This document shows, in pieces, positions 1 through 6,617 of a stretch of 6,617 nt of DNA. The notes beneath the pieces were generated by a model. It saw only the letters and a list, made by a program, of their open reading frames with translations. It was not told where the DNA came from and ran no database searches. The DNA comes from an uncultured Succinatimonas sp. GTDB lineage: Bacteria; Pseudomonadota; Gammaproteobacteria; Enterobacterales; Succinivibrionaceae. The DNA lies in the NCBI GenBank assembly GCA_900548485.1, contig URKL01000104.1, positions 1-6,617 of the forward strand. Direction: 5' to 3'. Within the stretch, counting starts at the first letter, position 1. Every line of letters starts with the position of its first letter. A program made the translations under genes and the position numbers.

Positions 1-107
1 GGCGACGGCTTTCAGGTATTTTGTTGTGCGGAGTTTTGCAAACATCTGCCGACGGGATACAGCATTAGATGTCAGCAATAACGCAGATAAGATAACTTAG
101 TGGAATA
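1..107. other. Flank beyond pbpC, no gene assignable
   Basis: Positions 1-60 are 31/60 G+C, while 61-107 and the two genes are near 35%, so the outer part may belong to a different gene or an acquired segment. All three plus-strand frames are open from the window edge: one stops at 79-81, one at 98-100 (reading ...RRDTALDVSNNADKIT) and one earlier. The 98-100 frame could be the C-terminus of a gene converging on pbpC. On the minus strand a frame is open from just after a TAA near 97-99 to the edge, with an ATG at 45-43 (MFAKLRTTKYLKAVA...) but no convincing Shine-Dalgarno site before it. I recognise none of these peptides. No GC-rich hairpin plus T run is visible after the pbpC stop, so its terminator is either outside the window or Rho-dependent. 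Confidence 0.3.
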
Positions 108-2090
108 TCAATGATTGAGTATTACTTTAAAATTAACGCAATCACTTTGCCCGTTTTCATCTGCAACACAGACATTATAAAAACCTTCATGTTGAGGGGC
201 AAATGAAGTATCAGGGGCAATTTCTCCATTTATAGTCATGATTACCTCTCCTTGTGTATTTTTAGTAAGGACATAGATATTTCCATAAAAATCAGGTTTT
301 ACAATGCTACCGTTTTGAGGAAAATCTATCTTTAATGGCTCATTTTTAGTTTGTGGATTTTTAATCGTCCTTAGATATAAGGGGGCATCTTTGCTTAAGG
401 CCCCAATTTCCTTTAAGGGAACTTTGGGTATTCTCTGTTGTGGTATTGATTCTAAGAGTTTGAATAAATGGGGAGAGGCCGCAGAAAAACCCGTTTTCAT
501 CATAGTCATAGGTCTATTGTCAGGGCGCCCGACCCAAATTGCGGCAGTATAATCATAAAGAGAACCTATAGCATAGGCATCGGCATGATGATAAGAGGTA
601 CCAGTTTTATAACTAATTTCTGATTTAGGGGCAAAATCAGGACGTCTAACTTTTTTTAAAATCTCATAAGTCGCACGGGCTGAACTCTCTGATAGAAGCT
701 TATATTTTGTAGATCTTTCTTCTGATTTTAGAAGGCGAGCAGTTTCATATATACCATCATTTGCAAGAGCTGCATAAAAGTTAGCTAAATCAAAAAGACT
801 AGTACTAGCAGCTCCTAAACTTATGCCTGCATGAGGTGTGGTATTTTTAGCAAGTTTTACCCAATTTTTAGGGGAATTTATCCATAAGAAAAATCTTTGA
901 GGTCCTAGTTTTAAAATTATGTCTAAGGTTGGTAGGTTTAAAGAATTTGCTAAACTATCGCTTGCGGTAATTGCGCCATGAAATTTATGTGAGTAGTTAA
1001 CTGGAGCCCAAGCACCAAAACGCTCTTTTTCATCATAAACAATAGTTTTGGGGTGTAAAAGACCACTATCAAAAGCTTTAGCATAGACAAAGGGTTTTAA
1101 AGTAGAGGCAGGAGATCTAAGAGCGTGGGGTAGATCCATAAGCGAGGTGGCGGTATTTGCCGATCCTAGGTAACCTACAACTTCAAAAGTTTTATTATTG
1201 ATAACTACGGCCGCTAAAGTCTCAAAAGAATTTTGTTCTTGTAAATAATCTTTGGAGGTTTTCTTTAAAAGCTCTTGGATTTTTGGGTCAAGATTAGTGT
1301 GATATTCATAAACTTCAGGAGTTTTGAAAAAGTTTTTTAAGCATAAAGCATCTTGATAAATTTTCTGCATTTTTTCAGGAAGAGCTTCTTTTGTTGCAGT
1401 TTCAGCAATATCTTTAGCTATTACACCATTAGCAACACCCAGACGTAAGACATCGTTGCGATAATACCTAGCGCTTTTTAGAAATTTATCTGGACGCAAT
1501 TTTTCAGGTGAGCGCGGTAGAGCTACTAAAAGGGCCGCTTCAGCAGGGGTAAGTCTGTCAGGAAGATGTCCAAACCAAGCTAGGGATGCAGCTTTAACTC
1601 CCTCAAGATTACCTCCCATAGGCACTGTGGATAGGTAGATATTTAGAATTTCTTCTTGCCCTAAGGTACAGGTAAGATAGATAGCTGCTAGAGCTTGTCT
1701 TAATTTATTGTAATAACCATAGCGGAGATCTTTATCTAAATTTCTTGCCACTTGCATGGCAATAGTAGATGCTCCTGATACTGTAGATTTTGCTTTTAAA
1801 TTTGAAAAAAAAGCTCTGATAATTGCCAGAGGATCGATTCCTAGATGATAATTAAAACGTTTATCTTCACTTGCAAGCAGGAGTTTTAAATAAAGAGGAT
1901 CTACCTCTGATACAGTGCTTTTAAGTCTTAAATAACCATCAGAAGTCAGATTATAGGCAATAAGATTATCTTCTCTGTCATAAACAGCAAGAGATCTTTG
2001 TTCATAGCGATCAAGCTTGGGCATTGAAGAGATAAAAATACTCCCAAAAATTGCAATTATTGGGAGTATTAACAAGATTTTTTTAATCAC
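108..2090 (-). CDS. pbpC: Penicillin-binding protein 1C, bifunctional glycosyltransferase/transpeptidase
   Basis: This 660-residue protein polymerises lipid II into glycan strands and cross-links peptides on the periplasmic face of the inner membrane. Residues 1-22 are a short basic start followed by a hydrophobic anchor. The GT51 glycosyltransferase domain covers about 45-235: SEDKRF with catalytic Glu75, GASTIAMQ at 106-113, and EEILNIYLS at 146-154. The transpeptidase domain covers about 290-540: S329-T-L-K332 (nucleophile Ser329), S383-L-N385 and K495-T-G-T-S. A BiPBP_C domain covers about 585-660 and contains Cys641 and Cys651, a possible disulfide. The RSPASTLKPF and YKTGTSYHHADAYAIG contexts are typical of PbpC rather than PBP1a/1b. 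The protein is shorter than E. coli PbpC (about 770) but has every domain. The GTG start is preferred because a stop lies two codons upstream and it supplies the membrane anchor; the next Met (23) would lose it. The gene overlaps the preceding macroglobulin gene by 8 nt. The assignment is secure; substrate details are inferred from the family. Confidence 0.95.
   Translation of the reverse strand: MIKKILLILPIIAIFGSIFISSMPKLDRYEQRSLAVYDREDNLIAYNLTSDGYLRLKSTVSEVDPLYLKLLLASEDKRFNYHLGIDPLAIIRAFFSNLKAKSTVSGASTIAMQVARNLDKDLRYGYYNKLRQALAAIYLTCTLGQEEILNIYLSTVPMGGNLEGVKAASLAWFGHLPDRLTPAEAALLVALPRSPEKLRPDKFLKSARYYRNDVLRLGVANGVIAKDIAETATKEALPEKMQKIYQDALCLKNFFKTPEVYEYHTNLDPKIQELLKKTSKDYLQEQNSFETLAAVVINNKTFEVVGYLGSANTATSLMDLPHALRSPASTLKPFVYAKAFDSGLLHPKTIVYDEKERFGAWAPVNYSHKFHGAITASDSLANSLNLPTLDIILKLGPQRFFLWINSPKNWVKLAKNTTPHAGISLGAASTSLFDLANFYAALANDGIYETARLLKSEERSTKYKLLSESSARATYEILKKVRRPDFAPKSEISYKTGTSYHHADAYAIGSLYDYTAAIWVGRPDNRPMTMMKTGFSAASPHLFKLLESIPQQRIPKVPLKEIGALSKDAPLYLRTIKNPQTKNEPLKIDFPQNGSIVKPDFYGNIYVLTKNTQGEVIMTINGEIAPDTSFAPQHEGFYNVCVADENGQSDCVNFKVILNH
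2034..2070 (-). promoter_or_regulatory. Palindrome with T run in pbpC codons 7-19, candidate attenuator
   Basis: Positions 2037-2070 form a 34-bp palindrome with 16 of 17 complementary pairs; the only mismatch is 2048 against 2059. The outer 11 bp (AATACTCCCAA and TTGGGAGTATT) are perfect. On the pbpC coding strand the descending arm runs straight into five T residues (2038-2034), and the 5' flank is A-rich, which is the layout of an intrinsic terminator. The plus strand has no matching T run. The structure starts at coding nucleotide 21 and covers the membrane-anchor codons, including two ATA isoleucine codons. The palindrome is certain. Its role as terminator, attenuator, RNase III site or binding site for a dimeric protein is inference. 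Translating ribosomes would probably open it. Confidence 0.45.
2083..2090 (-). promoter_or_regulatory. 8-nt stop/start overlap, likely translational coupling
   Basis: The macroglobulin gene ends ...AGC TGT GAT TAA, and the pbpC GTG lies out of frame inside TGT GAT. The 20 nt upstream of the GTG (ending ATAAGCT) contain no good Shine-Dalgarno match. Initiation of pbpC therefore probably depends on ribosomes terminating at the overlapping TAA. This supports co-transcription and a fixed expression order, macroglobulin first. The overlap is read directly; coupling is inferred. Confidence 0.7.
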
Positions 2091-5000
2091 AGCTTATAAA
2101 AATAGGATTGTTTTCATCATAAATTATGGTGCTAGCTTCTTTAAAACTACCACTATAGAGTACGCGATAACGATAGGCTGAAGTGATCTCATTATCAAAG
2201 TATGAATAGTGTTCGTATCTTAAATTAGTTCCTTTTATATAACTCTTATAAGGTGATTTTAAATTACCTAAATTTTCATCAAAAGGTATATTGGAAATTA
2301 AGCTTAAGTTAGCTGGCAAGGAGCTAATCTTTACTAAATCCAAAGGAGGCTCTCCTTTAAATTTAATTGACTCTACGATGGTAATTAAGTCACCAGCTTT
2401 AAGATCTTGCCATTTTACAGACTCACCATGAACATTAAAGTATTGGCGTTTAAAATTCACTGTGTCTTTAGTTTCAAAGCCTTTATAAGCTTTGCCATAA
2501 GTAATTAAATTTTGATAATTATCAGTATGTTGTGCTTTGGTAGCAATATCTAAATATAAGCTTATGGCCTTAGAACTTAGAGGGCCTTGAATATTTGTTT
2601 GTAAAGCATTTTTTAAATATACAGGCATATTTTCATAGCTATCTAAGCCTAGATAAGCACCGACTAAATTTAGGGCATCAAGTTTAGCCTTAGATGAGAT
2701 CCGGTAAGCCTCATTAAATTTATTTTCTTTGATAAGTGTAGAGACTTTTTCAAGTTGCTCAATACCTTTATCAATAGCTAATAAAGCGCGCTCCTTATCG
2801 CCTAAGATCGTAAAAATATAGGCAAATTGTGCGAGACTTTCGATATTGGGCTCACGTTGGGCATCAAATAGATATCGGCTTTGAGCTAAAACATTTTCTC
2901 CGTTTAAAGCTCTGTATTTTAAAGCTACAGTAGCTAAGGTAAGATCGTAACCTTGAGAGGTATTTGCTATGAGATAGTCACCACGTTTTAAAGCCTCAGA
3001 ATTAACCTTAAAGCCATCAGCAACAGCTCGTCTTAATAAGTAAGCGACATCTAAGCTTAAGCGACTATCATAAAAATCATGCAAATAACCGCGAGGATCG
3101 GTAAGTGCAGTTAAAAGTTTTAAGCCATTATTTATTTTTATATCAATCGCTTCTTGATGTTTAGCATATAAATCAGCATCGCTATCTTTAATACATAAAA
3201 GGGTATTTAAAGTATAAAAAGCATCAGCTGATGATTTGATCTCATCTGCAAGTGTTTTTAAAAGTAAACTCTCGGAGATGAGATTAGGTATAGAGCTATG
3301 AGTTTTAGATACATCAAGGTAATCCTGAGCATTTACATTTAGATCTGCGTTTTTATCTGAAAAATTAAAAGATAAAACTTGTAAAGCAGGATCTAAAACA
3401 TCAACTTTGTAACTATCTGTAAAATTATAATTATCTCCTTTAAGGCTTAGATTAACTAAACCATCTCCAGGTTTTACAGTCTCAATTTTGAAATTTATTT
3501 GTTCTTTAGCATTGAACTTTTCTAAAGCAAAATCTTTTACGATAGCGCATTTAACTGCACCTTCACAATTAAGATTGAGTTTATAAGAGCTAGCCTTATC
3601 TTCAAGATTAGTTAAAGCAAGATTAGTATTGATTATATCTTGGGCATAGGCATATAGAGGTATTGCTGTATGAATGGAGACTTTGTCGTGAATCTTTAGA
3701 TCTGCACTAAAAGAGCCTAAAGCGGTATCATTCCAAGCTACAATCATAAGCTTGGCGCCAGTTTGGCGTTTAGGGAGCTTAAATTTAAGCACGCTTTTAC
3801 CGTCTTTAATCTCAGTTACTCCTTGATAAAGACTTATGAGTTTTTCTCTTACAGAAAGGGGATTTTGTCCTGCCATTTTCGCATTAAGGGCTAAGGAATC
3901 AGCACCATAGCCTTGTTTTAAATCAGTAGCACTCTTCATTAAATAACCGTAAAGATCGTAAACATCAAGCGCAAAGAGTTTTGTTGCATTTAGATAGGCT
4001 AAAGGATCTGGGGCTTTAAAATTAGTAAGACCTAAGATCCCTTCATCGACTAAAGCTGCTGTATAGTAAGTTTTACCTTCACCACCTGTGATAGTAAGTG
4101 GGATCTCAAGATCGTCATTAGGTTTTAATTTATCAGGAAGTGTAGCTGTAATCGAAAGCGCTGAATTTTCAATTTCAATTGGTATATACACCAGGCCTAT
4201 GGTACGAATAGAAGGAGTTTTGGATTGTTCTTTTGTATATACAGAAATGAGAGCATGGATACCTGTACCCATATCTTCATCTATATTTACAGAAATTTCA
4301 TTCTGACCTTTATGGACTTTGTGGTGGCTAATTGCACCTAATTTATTTGTACCTAAAACTAGATCGGCATAACCATCAAAGGGAAGTTCAAAACTAAGTT
4401 TGGCGTTTTCTCCATGTATATAGTTCTTTTTATCAAGACTTACTGCAAATTGTTCTGGTTTATTGGCATTATCGGGATTGAAATAGCCTTGATAGAAACG
4501 GAAAGAGGTTAGAGCTTTATGGTTATTAAGTTCAAGGCAATAACTGCCATCTTCAAGATCTAGTTTTAAAGAGCTCTTATCAAGAATCTCTTCATTTAAG
4601 GTTATTGTGCCTGAAGTTACCGGCATTTTGATTTCAACTGGGGTGTAACGCCAAGAACCATTTTCATAAGCATATTGCCAAGTAGTTCTTAATTTAAACA
4701 GTTGATAATCAATATCTCCCTTAACAAATTCACCATCAGGGTTCTTTTGAGTGATAGCAAAATTATTAGCGTCTAAACGTTTGACTCCTATGACATCGTC
4801 AGAGGCGGTGATCTTATAGCTTAAAGATTTAAAGTTTGAGCTACCCAGATTGTCATTAGCATTGAGGTTTAAATATAAAGTTTGTGGATAGGCGCTCTCA
4901 TCAAGGTTAAAGCTTATTTTAGTATTGCCTTTTTTATCGGAGATAAAATTGCCTAAGGGGATAGTGTTATATCCTTGATTTGTGGTTGTATCCGGACCGA

Positions 5001-6552
5001 AATAAAAATCTTTAAGTTTATCAAAAGGATAATTGTCAGGTACTGTGCGCATGAAGCCATCGGTAATAGCAGAGCTTACAGGGGCGCCGTAGTTGAAGGT
5101 ATATTTTAAATTTAAAGTTCCTGTCTGTCCTGCTTTAAAGGCTTTGATGTTGTCAGTAACATCCATGCTAAAGGCCTGAGGTTTAAATTTAAATAAAGAT
5201 ATTTCCTTACGATAAAGCTCGTTTTGTCCATCTAAACTTAAAGAAAGTGTATAAAAGCCTTCAGGTAAGCTTTGATCAAAGTCAAAACTTGTACTGAAAG
5301 ATGCGGCACCTTGATTTTTAATAGTTTTCTTTTCGATTATAGCTCCATAGGGATTACTAAGCGTTAAAATCAAAGCATTTGCATTTACTGCTTTAAGATC
5401 GGGATCGCGAAGGAGCGCATTGAAGTTTAGGGTATCGCCTGGACTTAAAAGATCGCGATCAACATAAGCGAAGATTTCATAGAGCGAATTTTTGATCTCT
5501 CGTCCTGAATTTTCAAAATACAGTTTATCTTGGCGTAAATCTAAAACTAAGCTGTCATCTTCATCACTTACTAAAACAGCCATTGGCGTATGACCGCCTT
5601 TACCTTCTAAAAGCTCTTTAGGGAAGTGAGCATAGCCATATTTATCGCTGGTTTCTGTGGCTAAAATCTCGTTATTTGTTGAAAGCAAATTCACCTTAAG
5701 ACCTTTATAAGGTGAAGCCTTTTTTAGAGATCTTAAAGCTATAGTTAAACCATCATTGCCTTTATAGGCACTGATACCGATATCAGAGACCATAATAATG
5801 CGACTTAAGTAGAGATCGTTATCATTTAAAAATGGATCGCTAAAATCAATATTCGCTTTAGTTATAGCAATAAGATAGATGCCATAATTGTCTTTAGCAC
5901 CTAGTTCTTTAAAGTCTATATTAGAGTTTATATTTTCATTAGCTTTTTTAGGTAAGGTGAGTAATTTTTTGCCTAAAAAGGCAGCGTTATTATGGATGAG
6001 CTTGAGTGTTTCATAATTATCTAAATTTTGATTTTGTATATAGGAATAAAGGTTATTATCATGAAGATCGTGCTCTGAGAGTTTGTATAAATGCAATTCA
6101 ACTTCATCAAGATTACAAGTAGTAAGCTTTAAAGAATTTTGTTCTTGTGCACTTAAAAGAGAACCTTTTACAAGGGAAATAGAACTTTTGGCATCAGCCG
6201 TTACAAAGTCCTTTTCAATGGTATTGTTATTTTTACTACCATCGCTGCTTATAAAGTTTGGTGCCAAAACAGCTTTGTAGTTATGGCCATATTTTAAATT
6301 ATAAAGACAAATTTGATTGGCCATTGCGATATGACTATAGCTAATCTCTTTTTTGCCATCATAGAGTTTTAAATAATTTTTAAGATCGAAGATAAGTGGA
6401 CTTTTTTCAATATCTTTATTGAAGATAAGACAATTTTCAGCATTGTTATCTGCATTATTACTGATTTTTTCAATATTTAGGGGACTTGCATAGGCAGTAG
6501 ATATAAAACTACAAAGAATAGCTGATAGCATCAAAGGATAAATTTTGTGCAT
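2083..6552 (-). CDS. Periplasmic alpha-2-macroglobulin family protein lacking the thioester
   Basis: This is a 1489-residue bacterial alpha-2-macroglobulin (E. coli YfhM is about 1650, YfaS about 1530), a family of protease inhibitors built from macroglobulin (MG) domains. Residues 1-22 are a signal peptide with a likely cut at AYA|SP. An MG domain spans about 255-315. An MG2/A2M_N signature, DRDLLSPGDTLNFNALLRD, starts at 365, and FNYGAPV starts near 486. The hallmark VDEGILGLTNFKAPDP begins at 835, followed by a bait-like variable stretch at about 868-910. An A2M segment (LPKRQTGAKLMIVAWND...GS) runs from about 926 to 947. A helical thioester-domain fold covers about 1080-1360 and a C-terminal bMG10-like domain about 1380-1489. 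The CxEQ thioester is absent: no Cys is followed by xEQ anywhere, and an ungapped match by eye puts SSAD (1107-1110) there. The only Cys in the signal peptide has Leu before it, so there is no lipobox. The protein is therefore probably soluble and traps proteases without covalent capture, if it is still inhibitory. The ATG at 6552 was chosen over an in-frame GTG at 6582 because it has AAGGA 7 nt upstream and gives a clean signal peptide. It is the PbpC partner in the operon, like yfhM, but its features are YfaS-like, so no symbol is given. Confidence 0.9.
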   Translation of the reverse strand: MHKIYPLMLSAILCSFISTAYASPLNIEKISNNADNNAENCLIFNKDIEKSPLIFDLKNYLKLYDGKKEISYSHIAMANQICLYNLKYGHNYKAVLAPNFISSDGSKNNNTIEKDFVTADAKSSISLVKGSLLSAQEQNSLKLTTCNLDEVELHLYKLSEHDLHDNNLYSYIQNQNLDNYETLKLIHNNAAFLGKKLLTLPKKANENINSNIDFKELGAKDNYGIYLIAITKANIDFSDPFLNDNDLYLSRIIMVSDIGISAYKGNDGLTIALRSLKKASPYKGLKVNLLSTNNEILATETSDKYGYAHFPKELLEGKGGHTPMAVLVSDEDDSLVLDLRQDKLYFENSGREIKNSLYEIFAYVDRDLLSPGDTLNFNALLRDPDLKAVNANALILTLSNPYGAIIEKKTIKNQGAASFSTSFDFDQSLPEGFYTLSLSLDGQNELYRKEISLFKFKPQAFSMDVTDNIKAFKAGQTGTLNLKYTFNYGAPVSSAITDGFMRTVPDNYPFDKLKDFYFGPDTTTNQGYNTIPLGNFISDKKGNTKISFNLDESAYPQTLYLNLNANDNLGSSNFKSLSYKITASDDVIGVKRLDANNFAITQKNPDGEFVKGDIDYQLFKLRTTWQYAYENGSWRYTPVEIKMPVTSGTITLNEEILDKSSLKLDLEDGSYCLELNNHKALTSFRFYQGYFNPDNANKPEQFAVSLDKKNYIHGENAKLSFELPFDGYADLVLGTNKLGAISHHKVHKGQNEISVNIDEDMGTGIHALISVYTKEQSKTPSIRTIGLVYIPIEIENSALSITATLPDKLKPNDDLEIPLTITGGEGKTYYTAALVDEGILGLTNFKAPDPLAYLNATKLFALDVYDLYGYLMKSATDLKQGYGADSLALNAKMAGQNPLSVREKLISLYQGVTEIKDGKSVLKFKLPKRQTGAKLMIVAWNDTALGSFSADLKIHDKVSIHTAIPLYAYAQDIINTNLALTNLEDKASSYKLNLNCEGAVKCAIVKDFALEKFNAKEQINFKIETVKPGDGLVNLSLKGDNYNFTDSYKVDVLDPALQVLSFNFSDKNADLNVNAQDYLDVSKTHSSIPNLISESLLLKTLADEIKSSADAFYTLNTLLCIKDSDADLYAKHQEAIDIKINNGLKLLTALTDPRGYLHDFYDSRLSLDVAYLLRRAVADGFKVNSEALKRGDYLIANTSQGYDLTLATVALKYRALNGENVLAQSRYLFDAQREPNIESLAQFAYIFTILGDKERALLAIDKGIEQLEKVSTLIKENKFNEAYRISSKAKLDALNLVGAYLGLDSYENMPVYLKNALQTNIQGPLSSKAISLYLDIATKAQHTDNYQNLITYGKAYKGFETKDTVNFKRQYFNVHGESVKWQDLKAGDLITIVESIKFKGEPPLDLVKISSLPANLSLISNIPFDENLGNLKSPYKSYIKGTNLRYEHYSYFDNEITSAYRYRVLYSGSFKEASTIIYDENNPIFISCD

Positions 6553-6559
6553 AAAAAAG

Positions 6560-6564
6560 TCCTT
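6560..6564 (-). promoter_or_regulatory. Shine-Dalgarno site of the macroglobulin gene
   Basis: AAGGA on the minus strand lies 7 nt before the ATG at 6552, an ideal match and spacing. It decides the start in favour of 6552. The alternative in-frame GTG at 6582 has only GAGG at 4 nt, would add ten residues (MCLKFDKDFF) in front of the signal peptide, and lies inside a stem-loop. Confidence 0.85.
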
Positions 6565-6576
6565 ATCAAATTTTAG

Positions 6577-6617
6577 GCACACAAAACCTCGTACTTCAGT
6601 GCGAGGATGTAGTGTGC
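6577..6617 (-). terminator. Nested stem-loop upstream of the operon: terminator or leader attenuator
   Basis: Read on the minus strand, CCTCGCAC (6606-6599) pairs with GTACGAGG (6594-6587) around a TGAA loop, with one C/A mismatch, and is followed by TTTT (6586-6583). An outer stem, GCACAC (6617-6612) with GTGTGC (6582-6577), encloses it and reaches the window edge, so it may extend further. The inner hairpin plus T run resembles a weak intrinsic terminator of an upstream gene. Only 34 nt separate it from the ATG at 6552, leaving no room for a sigma-70 promoter plus leader. Operon transcripts starting upstream would have to read through it. The pairing is seen directly; termination or attenuation is inferred. 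Confidence 0.45.

Noticed and set aside
1..45. Minus-strand start of a third operon gene (MFAKLRTTKYLKAVA...)
   Set aside because: Only 15 codons are in the window, no Shine-Dalgarno site precedes the ATG, and plus-strand frames are equally open over the same bases, so no call is justified.
88..99. TAAG-ATAA-CTTA hairpin as pbpC terminator
   Set aside because: The stem is only 4 AT-rich base pairs with no T run after it.
4088..4306. Plus-strand open frame of 72 codons
   Set aside because: It lies wholly inside the macroglobulin gene on the opposite strand, where the coding sequence has recognisable family motifs on both sides, and its translation resembles no family I know. It is an antisense shadow.
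5451..5460. GATCGCGATC palindrome
   Set aside because: Ten bases encoding Asp-Arg-Asp in the conserved DRDLLSPGD motif; short and explained by the coding sequence.
6083..6280. Plus-strand open frame of 65 codons
   Set aside because: It is antisense to the N-terminal part of the macroglobulin gene with no supporting context or ribosome site; a shadow.
6570..6575. TAAAAT as a -10 promoter element for the operon
   Set aside because: Transcription would start about on the Shine-Dalgarno site, and the hexamer 17 bp upstream (TGAAGT) is a poor -35 element.
6553..6582. GTG start at 6582, adding ten residues to the macroglobulin
   Set aside because: It would place MCLKFDKDFF in front of a clean signal peptide, has a poorly spaced GAGG, and lies in a stem-loop. 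The ATG at 6552 has an ideal AAGGA.

Overview
The window holds a two-gene operon on the minus strand: a bacterial alpha-2-macroglobulin (YfhM/YfaS family) followed by pbpC, the bifunctional class A penicillin-binding protein 1C. The pairing is well known from Escherichia coli and other proteobacteria. Both genes are AT-rich (about 35% G+C on lines counted by hand). They use AT-ending codons, have a clear Shine-Dalgarno site and encode proteins exported across an inner membrane. This fits an AT-rich proteobacterium with an outer membrane. A gamma- or epsilonproteobacterial lineage is plausible, but the sequence does not settle the genus.

Layout in transcription order, from right to left. Positions 6617-6577 form a nested stem-loop at the window edge. 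It is followed by a Shine-Dalgarno site at 6564-6560 and the macroglobulin gene (ATG at 6552, stop ending at 2083). pbpC starts with a GTG at 2090, overlaps the macroglobulin stop by 8 nt, and stops at 108. Positions 107-1 are a flank whose outer 60 bases are clearly richer in G+C; no gene can be assigned there. No tRNA, rRNA, CRISPR array or complete mobile element is visible.

How the genes work together: alpha-2-macroglobulins trap proteases in the periplasm, and PbpC both polymerises and cross-links peptidoglycan. The usual hypothesis for the pair is that the first protein neutralises incoming proteases while the second repairs the wall. Here the macroglobulin lacks the thioester motif CxEQ and has no usable lipobox, so it looks like a soluble, non-covalent member, more like YfaS than the usual PbpC partner.

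The most noteworthy DNA-level signal is a 34-bp near-perfect palindrome inside the first codons of pbpC. On the coding strand it is followed by a T run, like an intrinsic terminator, and so could attenuate pbpC relative to its partner. I found no clearly new biological system: the operon is a known type with some unusual details.
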